Part shown: one piece after another, positions 35,706-46,454 of the stretch
Layout of the letters: the number at the start of each line of letters is the position of its first letter
Position numbering within the stretch: position 1 is the stretch's first letter
NCBI GenBank assembly: GCA_963513935.1
Contig: OY740771.1
Span: forward strand, 14,537,138-14,601,137
Direction of reading: 5' to 3'
Origin: Aphrophora alni
Taxonomy: Eukaryota > Arthropoda > Insecta > Hemiptera > Aphrophoridae
DNA length: 64,000 nucleotides
Notes under the pieces: model-generated
Told to the model about the DNA's origin: nothing
Database searches by the model: none
Seen by the model: only the letters and a program-made list of their open reading frames with translations
Program-made: the position numbers and the translations under genes

Positions 35706-35984
35706 AGATGGGATAAATTATAAAATCTTAACCAATTAAAACTTTGCCTTCTTAAATGCAAGTCTTTCATATCTCTCACATTTTCTCTTATACTCCAGCA
35801 CAGTTAATATATTACACCCAAGTACTTTGCTCTAGTTATTCAGTGAGATAAGACAAAGTTCACAGCTAACCTAATATTGGTTGCAAACTTGACACACTTT
35901 GTTGATGGAAATATTAATTACTTATTTAAAGCAATATAAGTTACGTAAATTTTAATAGTGTTTATCACTTCGACGAAATATGAA

Positions 35985-36500
35985 GTTCAAAAATCCGCTA
36001 TTTTAAAGTTAAAATTAGAATTTGTTGTTTAACGAAATTCGGCATGTAATGGTACCAAATTTACGACGACAAATAGCGAAATTATTGTTTAAAATGTAGT
36101 TTTTAACCTTGACTTCCAAAGAAAATGTGGTTTTGTATAGTTATGAGATTCAAGATAGCCGAGTCACCGACACGAGTGTAGCGAATATCTTCAAATATGT
36201 ACAACTTTGAGCCCAGTTAGGGACGTGACAATGACATGAATGAAGTACAAAGTGTAATTTGGAATCCTAATCATTCAAAAAAATATTCGTATCGGGCAGG
36301 ACCGTGACGTCGACCCGAGCTTAGCGAGTGGAGGGTGTTTTATATCTTCGAGGCTCACCAATGTTTAGATACTTATTATTTAATACCTAAATGAATCTAC
36401 GAGGTCCTTCAGGGATTAATCGGCGTAAAAAAATGTAATGACACAATTCTTAGCTTCAAAGAACCTGTGTAACAACTGTTTTAAACCAAATTTCCTGCGC
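35985..36500 (+). repeat. Family C dispersed repeat, copy 2
   Basis: GGCATGTAATGGTACCAAAT, GACGACAAATAGCGAAATTA, CCGAGTCACCGACACGAGT, AGCTTAGCGAGTGGAGG and GTGTAACAACTGTTTTAAA in family order. It lies within the long-inverted-repeat element. Confidence 0.75.
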
Positions 36501-36658
36501 GGTTGATTAAAAAAATTCAACTTTCGAGTAATTCTTTAATAGGATCAGTTTCTAATACATTGTATAATGGGTTGGAATAGCGCGACATTTTAGAATTACA
36601 CTCGTGTTTTTGTAATTTTAAAAATCACGAGGTGATCCGAACACATTATCAGTTTCTT

Positions 36659-36928
36659 TCAATCGGTAATTTCTAAAAACTCTAGAAATTCGTCGGTTGT
36701 AACCCCTCTTCCGGGAAGAGTGTAATGTACAATAACGTGATATAACTCTTTCATTATCCATGTATGGTAATTCCAATGAACACATAGACGATGAATCAAA
36801 CACGTTTCCAAGACTACACTTATAACTATGCGGACATTTGAACGATTGAAAGAAAAGATACAAAGAAATATTTCTTTGGACATCACGACCTTGCTACGAG
36901 CGTGAAAGTATGGATCGGACGGACACAC
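36659..36928 (-). CDS. Uncharacterised open frame inside the 2.1-kb inverted-repeat element
   Basis: The 89-codon frame starts MCPSDPYFHARSKVV and ends in ELYHVIVHYTLPGRGVTTDE and LEFLEITD. A second minus-strand frame (36618-36863) overlaps it, so at most one is real. Composition is less AT-rich than the flanks and the last 30 residues look coding-like, but there is no known domain. It may be a captured or decayed coding fragment; confidence is low. Confidence 0.2.
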   Translation of the reverse strand: MCPSDPYFHARSKVVMSKEIFLCIFSFNRSNVRIVISVVLETCLIHRLCVHWNYHTWIMKELYHVIVHYTLPGRGVTTDEFLEFLEITD

Positions 36929-37829
36929 TCTCCAAAGTGGTCATTTAGATTGTGTAATACTGCACTGTTGGTAACTACCGCGCCAAACGTCCAACCTTGG
37001 AAATAACTAACTTTACGATGCAAATGATTGCTATTTGTTTACATTAGCTCATTTACATAATGAGCGTAGTGCTGTTACTCAGATCTGTTAGTCGGACACG
37101 TTATGATGGGATACAGAGTGTCCTAAAATACAGGAGCAAATTTAGGAGTGGAATTCCTAAGTGAAAATAATTTAAAGCCTACGTGGAAAGGTTATGATTT
37201 CCACTTTGTAGGTATGTTAATAATTTTTGTAAACATACTTATTATATTGAACGCAGTTTAGTCCACATTTAACTTGTATACAAAAGAAGACTATTTTGTA
37301 TAAGGGCCATTTATTTATTTTTACCAAAATAACTCAAAAAAATTTAATTATACAAAAAATATTTCTGTCGGTTTGTTCAAGCGAACCACTTAACTGCGTT
37401 CAAGTATGTTATGTCCAATGCTATATATTTTAAGTGTTACTTTCTAAATAAATAATGACGACAGTGTTCGGCGAAACAGCGCGGAAATGTCTTTCCGTAC
37501 AAGAAAGAAACTGAATTAATAAAAAAACCAATGAACTAGGTTTACTGTGCAGATGACCCTGAGGCTGGAGTATTAATATTGTTAAAAACTTAAAATTTAC
37601 ATAGCTTCAATAGCTTTAGGTAAGTAATTAACTTCCGTCAACACATTGTGTCAAGTTTGCAACCAATATTAGTTTAACAGAAAACTTTGTCTTATCTCAC
37701 TGAATAAATAGCGCAAAGTACTTGAGTGTGATATATTAACTGTGCTGGAGTATAAGAAAGAATATGAGAGATGAATCGTGTATTTAAGAAGACAAAGTTT
37801 CTAACTAATTACAATGTAATAAATTAAGG

Positions 37830-38283
37830 GTTTCGTAATAAACGATCCATACAGCTGTTTACACTTTAACCACTCTCTTTCCAAAAAATATATTCGTGTA
37901 GCAGTTAAGAGTATTTTTCAAATAATAATTACAATTTTTAATATTACTTAATAATAGCTATTTATTAACAGGAGGGACATATTGCTTTAAGCTGAACTAA
38001 GTTGGAAGCTACCAATCATCCTAATGATTTAGTGTTATCACGTGACAAATGTGATTCAAATTAGTCCACGTGTTTGGTGTGTCCACACGAGAGACGATAT
38101 ACGTCATAGATAGAAATAGACAAACGACTGAGAGATATCATTTCAAATATCACATTGTAGAACTCAGGGGACTTCAAAATGATTCAAAAAGTCTTAACCA
38201 GTAGTGTAAATTGGTTTAAAATAATTTTTGCAATAGTTTTCTAAATATTTTAATTGTGTATGTCCCTACTTTCTTAACGTTGG
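37830..38283. other. Gene-free stretch
   Basis: AT-rich sequence with no recognised repeat, immediately left of the telomeric-repeat insertion. Confidence 0.4.
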
Positions 38284-38365
38284 CTAGGCTTACCTCGTAG
38301 ATGTGCATATCTCGCTTCGCTCGTGTCAGTGTCTGACGGGCATCGAAGTTTTACATATGTGAAGG
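38284..38365. repeat. 82-bp direct repeat, left copy (family C text)
   Basis: Runs from CTAGGCTTACCTCGTAG through CTCGCTTCGCTCGTGTCAGT to TTTTACATATGTGAAGG. It is identical to 39398-39480 except for one inserted A. The left copy is truncated family C sequence; the right copy continues into a full family C element. Confidence 0.97.
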
Positions 38366-38370
38366 ATCCT

Positions 38371-38741
38371 CCTAACCTAACCTAACCTAACCTAACCTAA
38401 CCTAACCTAATCTAACCTAACCTAACCTAAACTAACCTAACCTAACCTAACCTAACCTAACCTAACCTAACTTAACCTAACCTAACCTAACCTAACCTAA
38501 CCTAACCTAACCTAACCTAATCTAACCTAACCTAACCTAACCTAACCTAACCTAACCTAACCAAGCCTAAACTAACCTACCTAACCTAACCTAACCTAAC
38601 CTAACCTAACCTAACCTAACCTAACCTCTACCTAACCTAGCCTAACCTAACCTACCTAACCTAACCTAACCTAACCTAACCTAACCTAACCTAGCCTAAC
38701 CTAACCTAACCTAACCTAACCTAACCTACCCTAACCTAACC
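38371..38741. repeat. Interstitial telomeric array (CCTAA)n, left block
   Basis: About 74 units of CCTAA, the complement of the insect telomere repeat TTAGG, with scattered variants (CTTAA, CCTAG, TCTAA, CCAAG and short CTACC interruptions). Length and low divergence suggest a fairly recent origin. Confidence 0.98.
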
Positions 38742-39030
38742 TTCTTCTTATAGTGCGCTATCCGTTTCGGACGTTGGCGACCAGCAGGGTAAGTTTGACT
38801 CTGTTGACAGCAATTCGGAAAAGTTCAACAGATGTTTTTCCGGTCCATTCCCTAAGGTTATGCAACCAGGATATTCTTCGTCTTCCTGGTCCTCTCCTTC
38901 CATCTATTTTTCCCTGCATGATGAGCTGCAGCAGAGAGTATCTGGACTCATTTCTCATGATGTGTCCTAAGTATTGTAGCTTACGGATCTTAATGGTGTC
39001 CAAAATCTCTCTGGATTTCTTCATCCGAAC
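38742..39030 (-). pseudogene. LINE reverse-transcriptase C-terminus (3' segment)
   Basis: On the minus strand the frame reads RMKKSREILDTIKIRKLQ, YLGHIMRNE, GRRGPGRRRISWLHNLREW, SVELFRIAVNRVKL and ends NVRNG-stop. This is the C-terminal tail found in many insect non-LTR endonuclease/reverse-transcriptase polyproteins. After the stop come about 18 nt ending in GAAGAAGG, a GAA-type tail running straight into TTAGG repeats. The frame is intact but lacks the catalytic reverse-transcriptase domain. It belongs with the oppositely oriented segment at 39030-39238. Confidence 0.9.
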
Positions 39031-39238
39031 AGCTGCCTTCAATAAAATGAACAAAGTTTTCAAGAGCCATGATGTTACCATTGAAACAAAAATGAGACTT
39101 TTGAGGTGTTACGTATTTTCTATTTTTCTGTATGGAGCAGAGTCATGGACAGTAAACAAGAGCATGATTAAAAGGATTGAAGCTTTTGAACTATGGTTGT
39201 ACCGGAGAATGCTCAAAATATCATGGACAGAGCATGAA
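39030..39238 (+). pseudogene. LINE reverse-transcriptase fragment (5' segment, inverted)
   Basis: The plus-strand frame gives AFNKMNKVFKSHDV, RLLRCYVFSIFLYGAESWT and LYRRMLKISWTEHE. In an intact LINE this block lies immediately upstream of the RMKKSREIL block that here is on the other strand. The two pieces therefore belong to one element whose 5' portion was inverted, with a loss of only about 5-10 codons between them. The plus frame runs directly into the telomeric array at 39239. Confidence 0.9.
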
Positions 39239-39397
39239 ACCTAACCTAACCTAACCTAATCTAACCTAACCTAACCTAACCTAACCTAACCTAACCTAAC
39301 CTAACCTAACCTAATCTAACCTAACCTAACCTAACCTAACCTAACCTAACCTAACCTAACCAACCTAACCTAACCTAACCTAACCTAACCTAACCTA
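39239..39397. repeat. Interstitial telomeric array (CCTAA)n, right block
   Basis: About 31 units with a few TCTAA or CCAAC variants, in the same orientation as the left block. Confidence 0.98.
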
Positions 39398-39850
39398 CTA
39401 GGCTTAACCTCGTAGATGTGCATATCTCGCTTCGCTCGTGTCAGTGTCTGACGGGCATCGAAGTTTTACATATGTGAAGGTACCTCCACTTGCTATGCTC
39501 GTGTCGTCGTGGCTCCTGCTGGATCTAGTAACTCAACAAATATTATTTTGTTTGGAAGTCGGTGTTCGAAGTTACATTTTATACAATTCGACATCGTAGA
39601 GAGGTGGAGAGGGTATCATTTACATATAAATTTTAAATCTGGGTATTTTATCTAATTTGTTGGTTCAAACACGGGGAGAATTTCGGAATATCATTAGGTT
39701 TCTATATGAGCACACTATAGTATCCTATAGAAAATTTGTGTTTCTGTCTTAATTTTTGTGACCGCTATTGTAAAACGACAACGACGACGGAATTTCGAAA
39801 ATCATTTTTTGCGGTTTCCTGAGGCCATGAAACGTCAAGAAACGTCGAAG
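39398..39850 (-). repeat. Family C dispersed repeat, copy 3 (includes right 82-bp direct repeat)
   Basis: The first 83 bp duplicate 38284-38365. It continues ACATTTTATACAATTCGACA, CATCGTAGAGAGGTGGAGAG and ATATGAGCACACTATAGTAT, matching (reversed) the copy at 61735. The plus frame 39758-39940 is a shadow. Confidence 0.85.
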
Positions 39851-39859
39851 GAGGTCTTC

Positions 39860-41320
39860 ATTTGGTACGATTACCTATTCTTTGTAAACAGAGAAGTCCA
39901 AGAAGTAAGAGAAAATTTGAAAATATGGAGAGCTGCATAGTACCTTAGTTTTTCTGGTTTTCAATATTGCTGCCCATATTGGATTCGTAATATTGGAAAT
40001 TAATTAATTTAAAAAAGAAAATCGCAATAGAGTCGTATGATACATCATTTAACTGTTTTTATTCTGAGTTCAAGGGTGAAATCTGTTTCGTTATATTTTT
40101 TTAAATTTCAAGCAACGTTTCAAGTTACACATGATTTTTTTAACAACATTAACCCAAAGTTAACAGTATGGCTGCGTTAAATTGTTAATAAAAAATCCTG
40201 TGCAGTTAATGAAAATAAAATTTATTTTATCAGTAATTATGGTACAATAATACCAGTATAACAGTAAAAATTAACTGGTAAATTTAGCTTAAAATATTGT
40301 TAAGAAGTCGCGTACATTTCACGCACTTGTTTGTGTTTTATATATTAAAATAATGGAACAAAATTTACAAAATATGCAGTGGGTTTTCGTGAATAACGTA
40401 TAATCTAAAGAGGATATTATAAAACGAATTTAACTATTGAACCAAAAATATAAATAAAAATAAATAAAATTGTATATCACACGACCCTATTGCTATTTGA
40501 AAAATTAACTAAATTCCAATATGGCGAATCCAATATTCCAATATGACCGGAAATAATAAGCTAATAATCTATGGACATATACTAAATATTAATGTTTGGT
40601 GTTTATATATTTTCATTCATTATATTCCTTACTTGGAAACTCTTATGTGTTTTGTTTACTCTTGTAAATCACAGTACGTTCCAATCATTGATAGGTTAAA
40701 ATATGTGCCACTAACTTCTAGTATTTTTGTTTTCTGCTGAAAATATTGTCGCATTTTTAATTCTTGATTTTCACTCGTTTCTTGTAACAATATTACCATA
40801 TTCAAATTTCTTAAATTAATATTTATATCAACCGTCCCATATTTGATACTACAGATTCTTTCTTAAGCCTTGACACAAAAAACAACTGTGAATTCATTTG
40901 AATTAAAACAAGGTTGTTTGTTATAATTTGTTTCTAAAAATAATAAACGACTTCGAGAGTCGTTTAAATCCTAGAATTTAAATAATAACAATAATTAACC
41001 CTAGACATGAAATACAAACAAAAAAAAACACTAAGAAAGGAATCCAGCAGCAAAACCAGTGGTGAAATTAGGTCATAATGGATTTTTATAATAAAAATTC
41101 CGTTAATTTAAATAAGTTACAATTTTTCCGAAATTTCCACCTATTATTAATGACAAGCGCTAAACTTTTGAAAGAAGAGACAAAAGTTGTTTCTATTGAA
41201 AAACAGTTACGTAACAGCTATGTTGGCATTCAACCCCAACTAGTTAGTTGTTTAATTTTCCTTACATTTTGTGGTTCTGTGACTTTCCTAATCATGTTTA
41301 CATTTAAGGAGCTATAACTA
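39860..41320. other. Gene-free stretch with one doubtful small open frame
   Basis: A 79-codon frame (41078-41317, plus) ends in a hydrophobic stretch, LVSCLIFLTFCGSVTFLIMF, that could be a membrane anchor. It has no recognised family and no promoter. The rest is AT-rich. Confidence 0.3.
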
Positions 41321-41324
41321 ACGG

Positions 41325-41520
41325 GCAGGGTCGAACTGCGCAGGTGGTCAAGAAAATAGTAAGCAGATTATTTCTGGGCCCCCGAGGCTATGGTCGAGCT
41401 GCGCAGGTAGACCCTAGGGGCAATTATGCACGGTTGATCGCACCATTTACCGTAGGCCTTTTAGCCACTCCAAACCCTGGATAAAGTGTGATGGTACACG
41501 GTTGATAAAATAAATTTGAT
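41325..41520. other. GC-richer patch with short direct repeats
   Basis: GGTCGAACTGCGCAGGTGG (41329) recurs as GGTCGAGCTGCGCAGGTAG (41392), and GCACGGTTGAT (41437) recurs as ACACGGTTGAT (41494). No coding frame. A family cannot be named. Confidence 0.45.
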
Positions 41521-41570
41521 TAGTTGAAAAATAGGACACCTACTAGCCTACGTAAAAAAAAATCGACCAG

Positions 41571-41585
41571 CCTAACCTAACCTAA
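41571..41585. repeat. Short (CCTAA)n tract
   Basis: GCCTAACCTAACCTAAAT: three telomere-type units only. A similar short (GGTTA)n tract lies at about 61654-61668. Confidence 0.85.
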
Positions 41586-41799
41586 ATTTCATAGGTGTTA
41601 ATTATATAGGCTTACATATCATTTTACATTATGTGGTGCACTCAGCCCTGCAAAGGTCGTTACTCCCCATTTTTTGGTTTCCCCAGTCACGTTAGCCACC
41701 ACCCCTCAGTTGTGGAATTTTATCAGCCCAAGCTACTCAGTTGTGTTTGACAGTTGGTGGTGACAAGTTCTCGTAGTTGAGGAAAATTCAACAGCTGGA

Positions 41800-42175
41800 A
41801 TTTAGTAGGGAATATAAAAGTGAACCTCAGACTAAAAGTGGAAAATGGTTACATTGGGTATTTCGTCTATCTATGTTAGATTGAACTGAAGTAGAGGAAC
41901 CATTTGTAGAAGTTCTTATATCGATACAACTCAACAAGTTGAAGAATTCTCCGACTACCTCGTAGCAAACTATATTGATAGCGAGTCTACATTCCCTCCA
42001 TGCATTTGGGCATCTTCATCAGTGACTTCAGAGAGAACTACAAATGCGTGTAAATCGTTTCATCCAAAGTTTTCACAAAACTTCACACGCCCTCATCCGA
42101 ACATCTTCGTTTTTGTGGAAGTTATAAAATAAGTCCAAATAGATACAAATATTGGCATTAGAAGCTGCAAAATGC
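41800..42175 (+). pseudogene. Mutator-like (MULE) transposase C-terminus, degenerate
   Basis: Translation gives EYKSEPQTKSGKWLHWVF and RLSML, a stop, TEVEEPFVEVLISIQ, a frameshift, then EEFSDYLVANYIDSES, FPPCIWASSS, RTTNACKSFH, RPHPNIFVFVEV, a stop and QIDTNIGIRS. This order (WLHW.FGL; F.DYLV.NYI; FPP.IWA; TTNACESFH; HPNIF.F; Q..T.I..RS) is that of the C-terminal half of MULE-type transposases common in insect genomes. The copy has at least two stops and one frameshift and is inactive. It ends about 40 bp before the first of two long direct repeats. Confidence 0.75.
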
Positions 42176-42216
42176 CTAGAAAAATTACAAACTACCGATA
42201 CAGAAACGTCTACAAT

Positions 42217-42970
42217 ATATGGAATCACTCTGTCAAATAAAACTGGCGCATATCTAGGTTAAATTTCATATAATGTGCGTCCTATCAGTACAAGAAAAAA
42301 AAATTATTTTGACTCCCTGAATCACTTCTCGAAATTAGGACATATATTTTGGACCTGTATATATATGTCTCTCTGTATATTTCTCTGTATATCTGTACTT
42401 TTTTTATTAACAATTGTAGGTTCAGAAATCTACAAAGTTTTAATATTTATTATGTTTAATTATCTTATTAATTATTTATATATTCAATTTTAAAGATCGA
42501 ATGCGTTTAGAAATTTTTTCAACCGCAAATGGTACCAAATTAGTTTTTGGCATTGGTTCAGTGGACAATTCATAGTCTCGATTTACACAAAATATGAATG
42601 ATTAGGGGTGATAATACAATTTATATTCACCTACCACCAATTGTCCTTTTATTTCAGTCTTTTTATAATTTACAACACGTGTTTTGAACTTAATATTCAT
42701 CCATCATCAGGTCTATTAATACACAAAAACGAATCCATACACCACAACTAGAAACATAAAACAAATGTTTATCTCTACTACAGAGGTTAATAACCTAATC
42801 TAACTAACTGAAAATCCCTCTTGTAGAGTGTTTTATTACACATATCATTTCTACTATAAATGTTTGACGTATTGTACTACCAACGTCAGAATCGAGGATT
42901 ACAACGCCATCGTGTTACAGACTAACAGAGAGAGAGAAAGAGAGAACAGGAGGGAACCTATAATCTCAGC
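42217..42970 (+). repeat. Long direct repeat, copy 1 (~750 bp)
   Basis: Starts TATGGAATCACTCTGTCAAA and ends GGAACCTATAATCTCAGC. It matches 43859-44584 nearly throughout. It contains, on the minus strand at 42710-42702, CTGATGATG followed by AAAACACGTGTTG, a degenerate retroelement-tail/hammerhead-like text. Small open frames inside are not conserved in the other copy. Confidence 0.95.
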
Positions 42971-43049
42971 TGTTTGTCACGCTCTAAGCTTTTCTGATGT
43001 ACGGCTACCGAGATACTTCTATGGATCAACGTATCTTACCTGTTGACAT

Positions 43050-43630
43050 GGATATAAAAATGAATTCACTTCCAACATCATTAACTGTTGGAATTCTCCA
43101 TATAAAGAACTTGGTGTAAAAATGTAAATACTCGTGTCGCTTTAATAAACGCGATTATTTTCGTCATTTTTTGTCTAAATTGGTGCATCTTGGAAACGTG
43201 AAAAACATGAAAATGTAGCGAAAACACGGTGGAGACATTTCTTCAAAAGTAGCGAATTGAAATTTTCTCGTAGCTAACACTGCGCAGAAGTTTTACGTAT
43301 GCAATGATATAAACATAACCTCAAAAATAACAAAATTGAATAACGAGTAAGTAGAAATTTTATACGATAATTAATAAAACCTTACAAATTTTTAACTTAA
43401 TACTATTGGAATTCTTTAGGTCTAAATGACGTATTATCTTTCTGCATATTTTAAATTTATTTGTCAAACTTTTGAATAAGAGTTTTTTATTCTAGCTAAG
43501 AAAAATGAGTTTTACCCCTACCACAACATATAGAAATCTTTCAAATGACAAGTCTAAGATACTTGTAGATCCAACTGTAGTTTCACAATTTTAAAACAAA
43601 ATTCCCTCAATGGTTTATTTATTGTTAGTA
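43050..43630. other. Spacer between the long direct repeats
   Basis: AT-rich with no gene, apart from the family A copy at its right end. Confidence 0.5.
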
Positions 43631-43634
43631 CAGG

Positions 43635-43790
43635 CTCAGCAATTCCGAAATAACCTAGGGTTAAATCCCTTTCTTTAATCTTTCCTGTCAAGTCTTTCTT
43701 GACCAACTCCTGTTCTCTTCCATCCCTTACACTATTAAATTATTCGAATGGTAGGAGTGTATTTTACGACCTTTACTTCTTATTTTTAAT
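43635..43790 (-). repeat. Family A dispersed repeat, copy 9
   Basis: Reads reversed as GGGTTAAATCCCTTTC, ATCTTTCCTGTCAAGTC, TTCTTGACCAACTCCTGTT and AAATTATTCGAATGG. Confidence 0.85.
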
Positions 43791-43795
43791 CTATT

Positions 43796-43798
<3 letters not shown>

Positions 43799-43858
<60 letters not shown>
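43799..43858. repeat. (AT)n microsatellite
   Basis: About 29 AT units ending exactly at the start of long direct repeat copy 2. Copy 1 is also preceded by a short ATATAT. Confidence 0.97.
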
Positions 43859-43860
<2 letters not shown>

Positions 43861-44584
43861 AATCACTCTGTCAAATAAAACTGGCGCATATCTAGGTTAA
43901 ATTTCATACAATGTGCGTCCTATCAGTACAAGAAAAAAAAAATTATTTTGATTCCCTGAATCACTTCTCGAAATTAGGACATATATTTTGGACCTGTATA
44001 TATAACACCCTGTATATCTGTACTTTTTTCTATTAACAATTGTAGGTTCAGAAATCTACAAAGTTTTAATATATATTATGTTTAATTATCTTATCAATTA
44101 TTTATATATTCAATTACAAAAATTGAATGCGTTTAGAAATTTCATATTTTTTTAATCCGAAATGGTACCAAATTAGTTTTAGGCATTGGTTCAGTGGACA
44201 ATTCATAGTCTCGACTTAAATAAAATATGAAAGATTAGGGGTGATAATACAATTTATATTCACCTACCACCAATTGTCCTTTTATTTCAGTCTTTTTATA
44301 ATTTATAACACGTGTTTTTAACTTAATATTAATCCATCATCAGGTCATCACTAGAAACATAAAACATAAATGTTTATCTCTACTACAGAGGTTAATAACA
44401 TAATCTAACTAACTGAAAATCCCTCTTGTAGAGTGTTTTATTACACATATCATTAAAAATATTTCTACTATAAATGTTTGACGTATTGTACTACCAACGT
44501 CAGAATCGAGGATTACAACGCCATCGTGTTATAGACTAACAGAGAGAGAAAAAGAGAGAACAGGAGGGAACCTATAATCTCAGC
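43859..44584 (+). repeat. Long direct repeat, copy 2 (~725 bp)
   Basis: Same sequence as 42217-42970, with an internal loss of about 35-40 bp after CCATCATCAGGTC, a small insertion near 44452, and scattered substitutions. Two copies in one orientation 1.64 kb apart suggest terminal repeats or a tandem dimer of an element, or a segmental duplication. Confidence 0.95.
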
Positions 44585-44589
44585 GTGGA

Positions 44590-45970
44590 TTATATATATT
44601 TATATTATATATATTATATTGTAAATATATTGTATATATATAAATTATATATATTTCACCTCTAAACAAGAAGAAAAAAATTGTAAACGAAACATTTACT
44701 CAGGAACTCCTATTTTACAAGGTGTGTGATGTAGGGCGATGAAAGAAAAATATTATGTACGATTAAAATACATTAATTAATTAATATTCCTAATGGTGAT
44801 TACTTCCTAGTCATATAATAATAATTAGCAATGAGATTTACAATTAAGTTTCCTATTACATACACTGTAAGAAATATTATCATGTATTATATAAATCTTT
44901 ATCCCGGTAAACAAAGAATAATAAACCATGAGAGAAAGTACGATTTAGTTACCAAAATAAGAAAATAATATTAATCACCAGCTTTTACTCTATACTGAGA
45001 CTTCAGACGAGGATGTAAAAGTTCATCCTCAGATAGCCTAATCAATAAAAAGTCTATTGGTTTGTGTGCTTTCTTCGTAGTAACAGCAAACGCGTCTTAA
45101 AAACATTATGAAATATACGAATTTTATACTTTACACCTATAACAAACTATGTGTTTAATATTTTTAGAGTCCGTAGAATTACCAAGGACTTTTATAACTT
45201 CAAACGAGTGTCTGTTTATTTATCTGTCTGTAAGTCGCAAGCAGTCTACACAGACAAGACGATAAATCCTACATATTTCAAACTTTGCATTTATAGACTT
45301 TATATTGTACCACATATAGGTAAAACATAGGGATAACAATATCTTAGTGTAATTAAGTTGTTAAGATTATTGAGTTGAATTTTTTTTTTTTTTTTAATAT
45401 TGTTTATGAGGTATTAAATTAAAATAATAGTTACTGTATTCTAATTACGAATATGTATGTTTATTTGACGAAAAAATAATATGTTTGAACTAGGTGAAAT
45501 TAAAGTATTACATATCATATCTAACTAAAACATGCCTTGACACATAAATTTTAAACATAAGTTATTTTAATTTTAAATTAAATTGCAGTTTGAAATCGTA
45601 TGTTATAGTTTTTTGTGCGATGAATACGAATTAATCTAACCACACAATGAGAAACGCGTAAAGAATAAGTTTTAAAAGCTGTTTTAGTGAGATGTGAGAC
45701 AAATAATTCAATACCTATTAACAGATGGATTATTCATTGATTTACTTTTATTGGGCTACGTAGATAAAACTTATAATTTCAAATGAGTGTCTCTACAATT
45801 TAAACGGTTACTTAAAAGAATTCAACTTTATAAAAATATCTGTCCCTATATTTCTATGGACCCTAAGTTGTGAAGTTTTGACACACTGTTGATACTTTTA
45901 ATTTATTCTATTATACGTCTTAAAACTGACTTTTTTCACTTCTTTAAATGGTGATAAAACTTTCAATCAT
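44590..45970. other. Gene-free stretch
   Basis: Starts with a complex AT-rich tract (44587-44660). Around 45170-45360 diffuse family F text is seen. Nothing else recognised. Confidence 0.45.
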
Positions 45971-45974
45971 AATT

Positions 45975-46130
45975 GTCTAATGGTCAAGAGAGGCCTGATC
46001 AGAAAGATGAAAGAGAGGGATTTAACCCAACACTACGTTTAAAACATTTTTGTATGCATCTACGACACTTTGAGATTCCCAAAAACGTACTCATTACACC
46101 TTAGTCTCTCCCTCACAGTACTGCCTAGTC
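45975..46130 (+). repeat. Family A dispersed repeat, copy 10 (fragment)
   Basis: TGGTCAAGAGAGGCCTGATC, GATGAAAGAGAGGGATTTAA, CCCAACACTACG and ACGTACTCATTACACC. Confidence 0.8.
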
Positions 46131-46454
46131 ATAATATGGATGCCAGTATTCTGACAAATAATATCAAATACAATACCTAAAACATAAAAAGCAACCGTAC
46201 AAAAAAAACTTGAAATAAACATTGGCATTTGAACTGTAATCTAAAACTTTTCCGTTGGAAGTTTTTATCTAATTAAAAATTTTGAAACATTCTCGCTTAC
46301 TACGTGTTTGAAGTTTTCGTATATAAATAAACGTTTTTGAGATCCATGAGGTTAAAAAACAAAAGAAGTTTGTTTACGTTCTTTAATTCCTTGTAATTTC
46401 TTTTTAAACTGAACAAATTGTGTGCATCACTAGTCGGTTAGCTATGACAACCAC

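Larger units (their letters stand above)
35712..37826. mobile_element. 2.1-kb element with about 250-bp inverted repeats
   Basis: The left arm (35712-35960) and right arm (37580-37826) are inverted copies. Shared blocks include TATACTCCAGCACAGTTAAT, TTCAGTGAGATAAGACAAAG and AATATTGGTTGCAAACTTGA, read forward at the left and reversed at the right. The arms are roughly 80-85% identical by eye. The interior holds a family C copy (35985-36500) and a more balanced patch (36618-36930). Long arms suit Mutator-like or fold-back elements. No transposase or clear target duplication was found, so the class is open. Confidence 0.75.

Noticed and set aside
38284..38365. 82-bp duplication as an LTR pair
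   Set aside because: No TG...CA ends, no primer-binding site or polypurine tract, and the interior is telomeric DNA plus a LINE, so not an LTR element.
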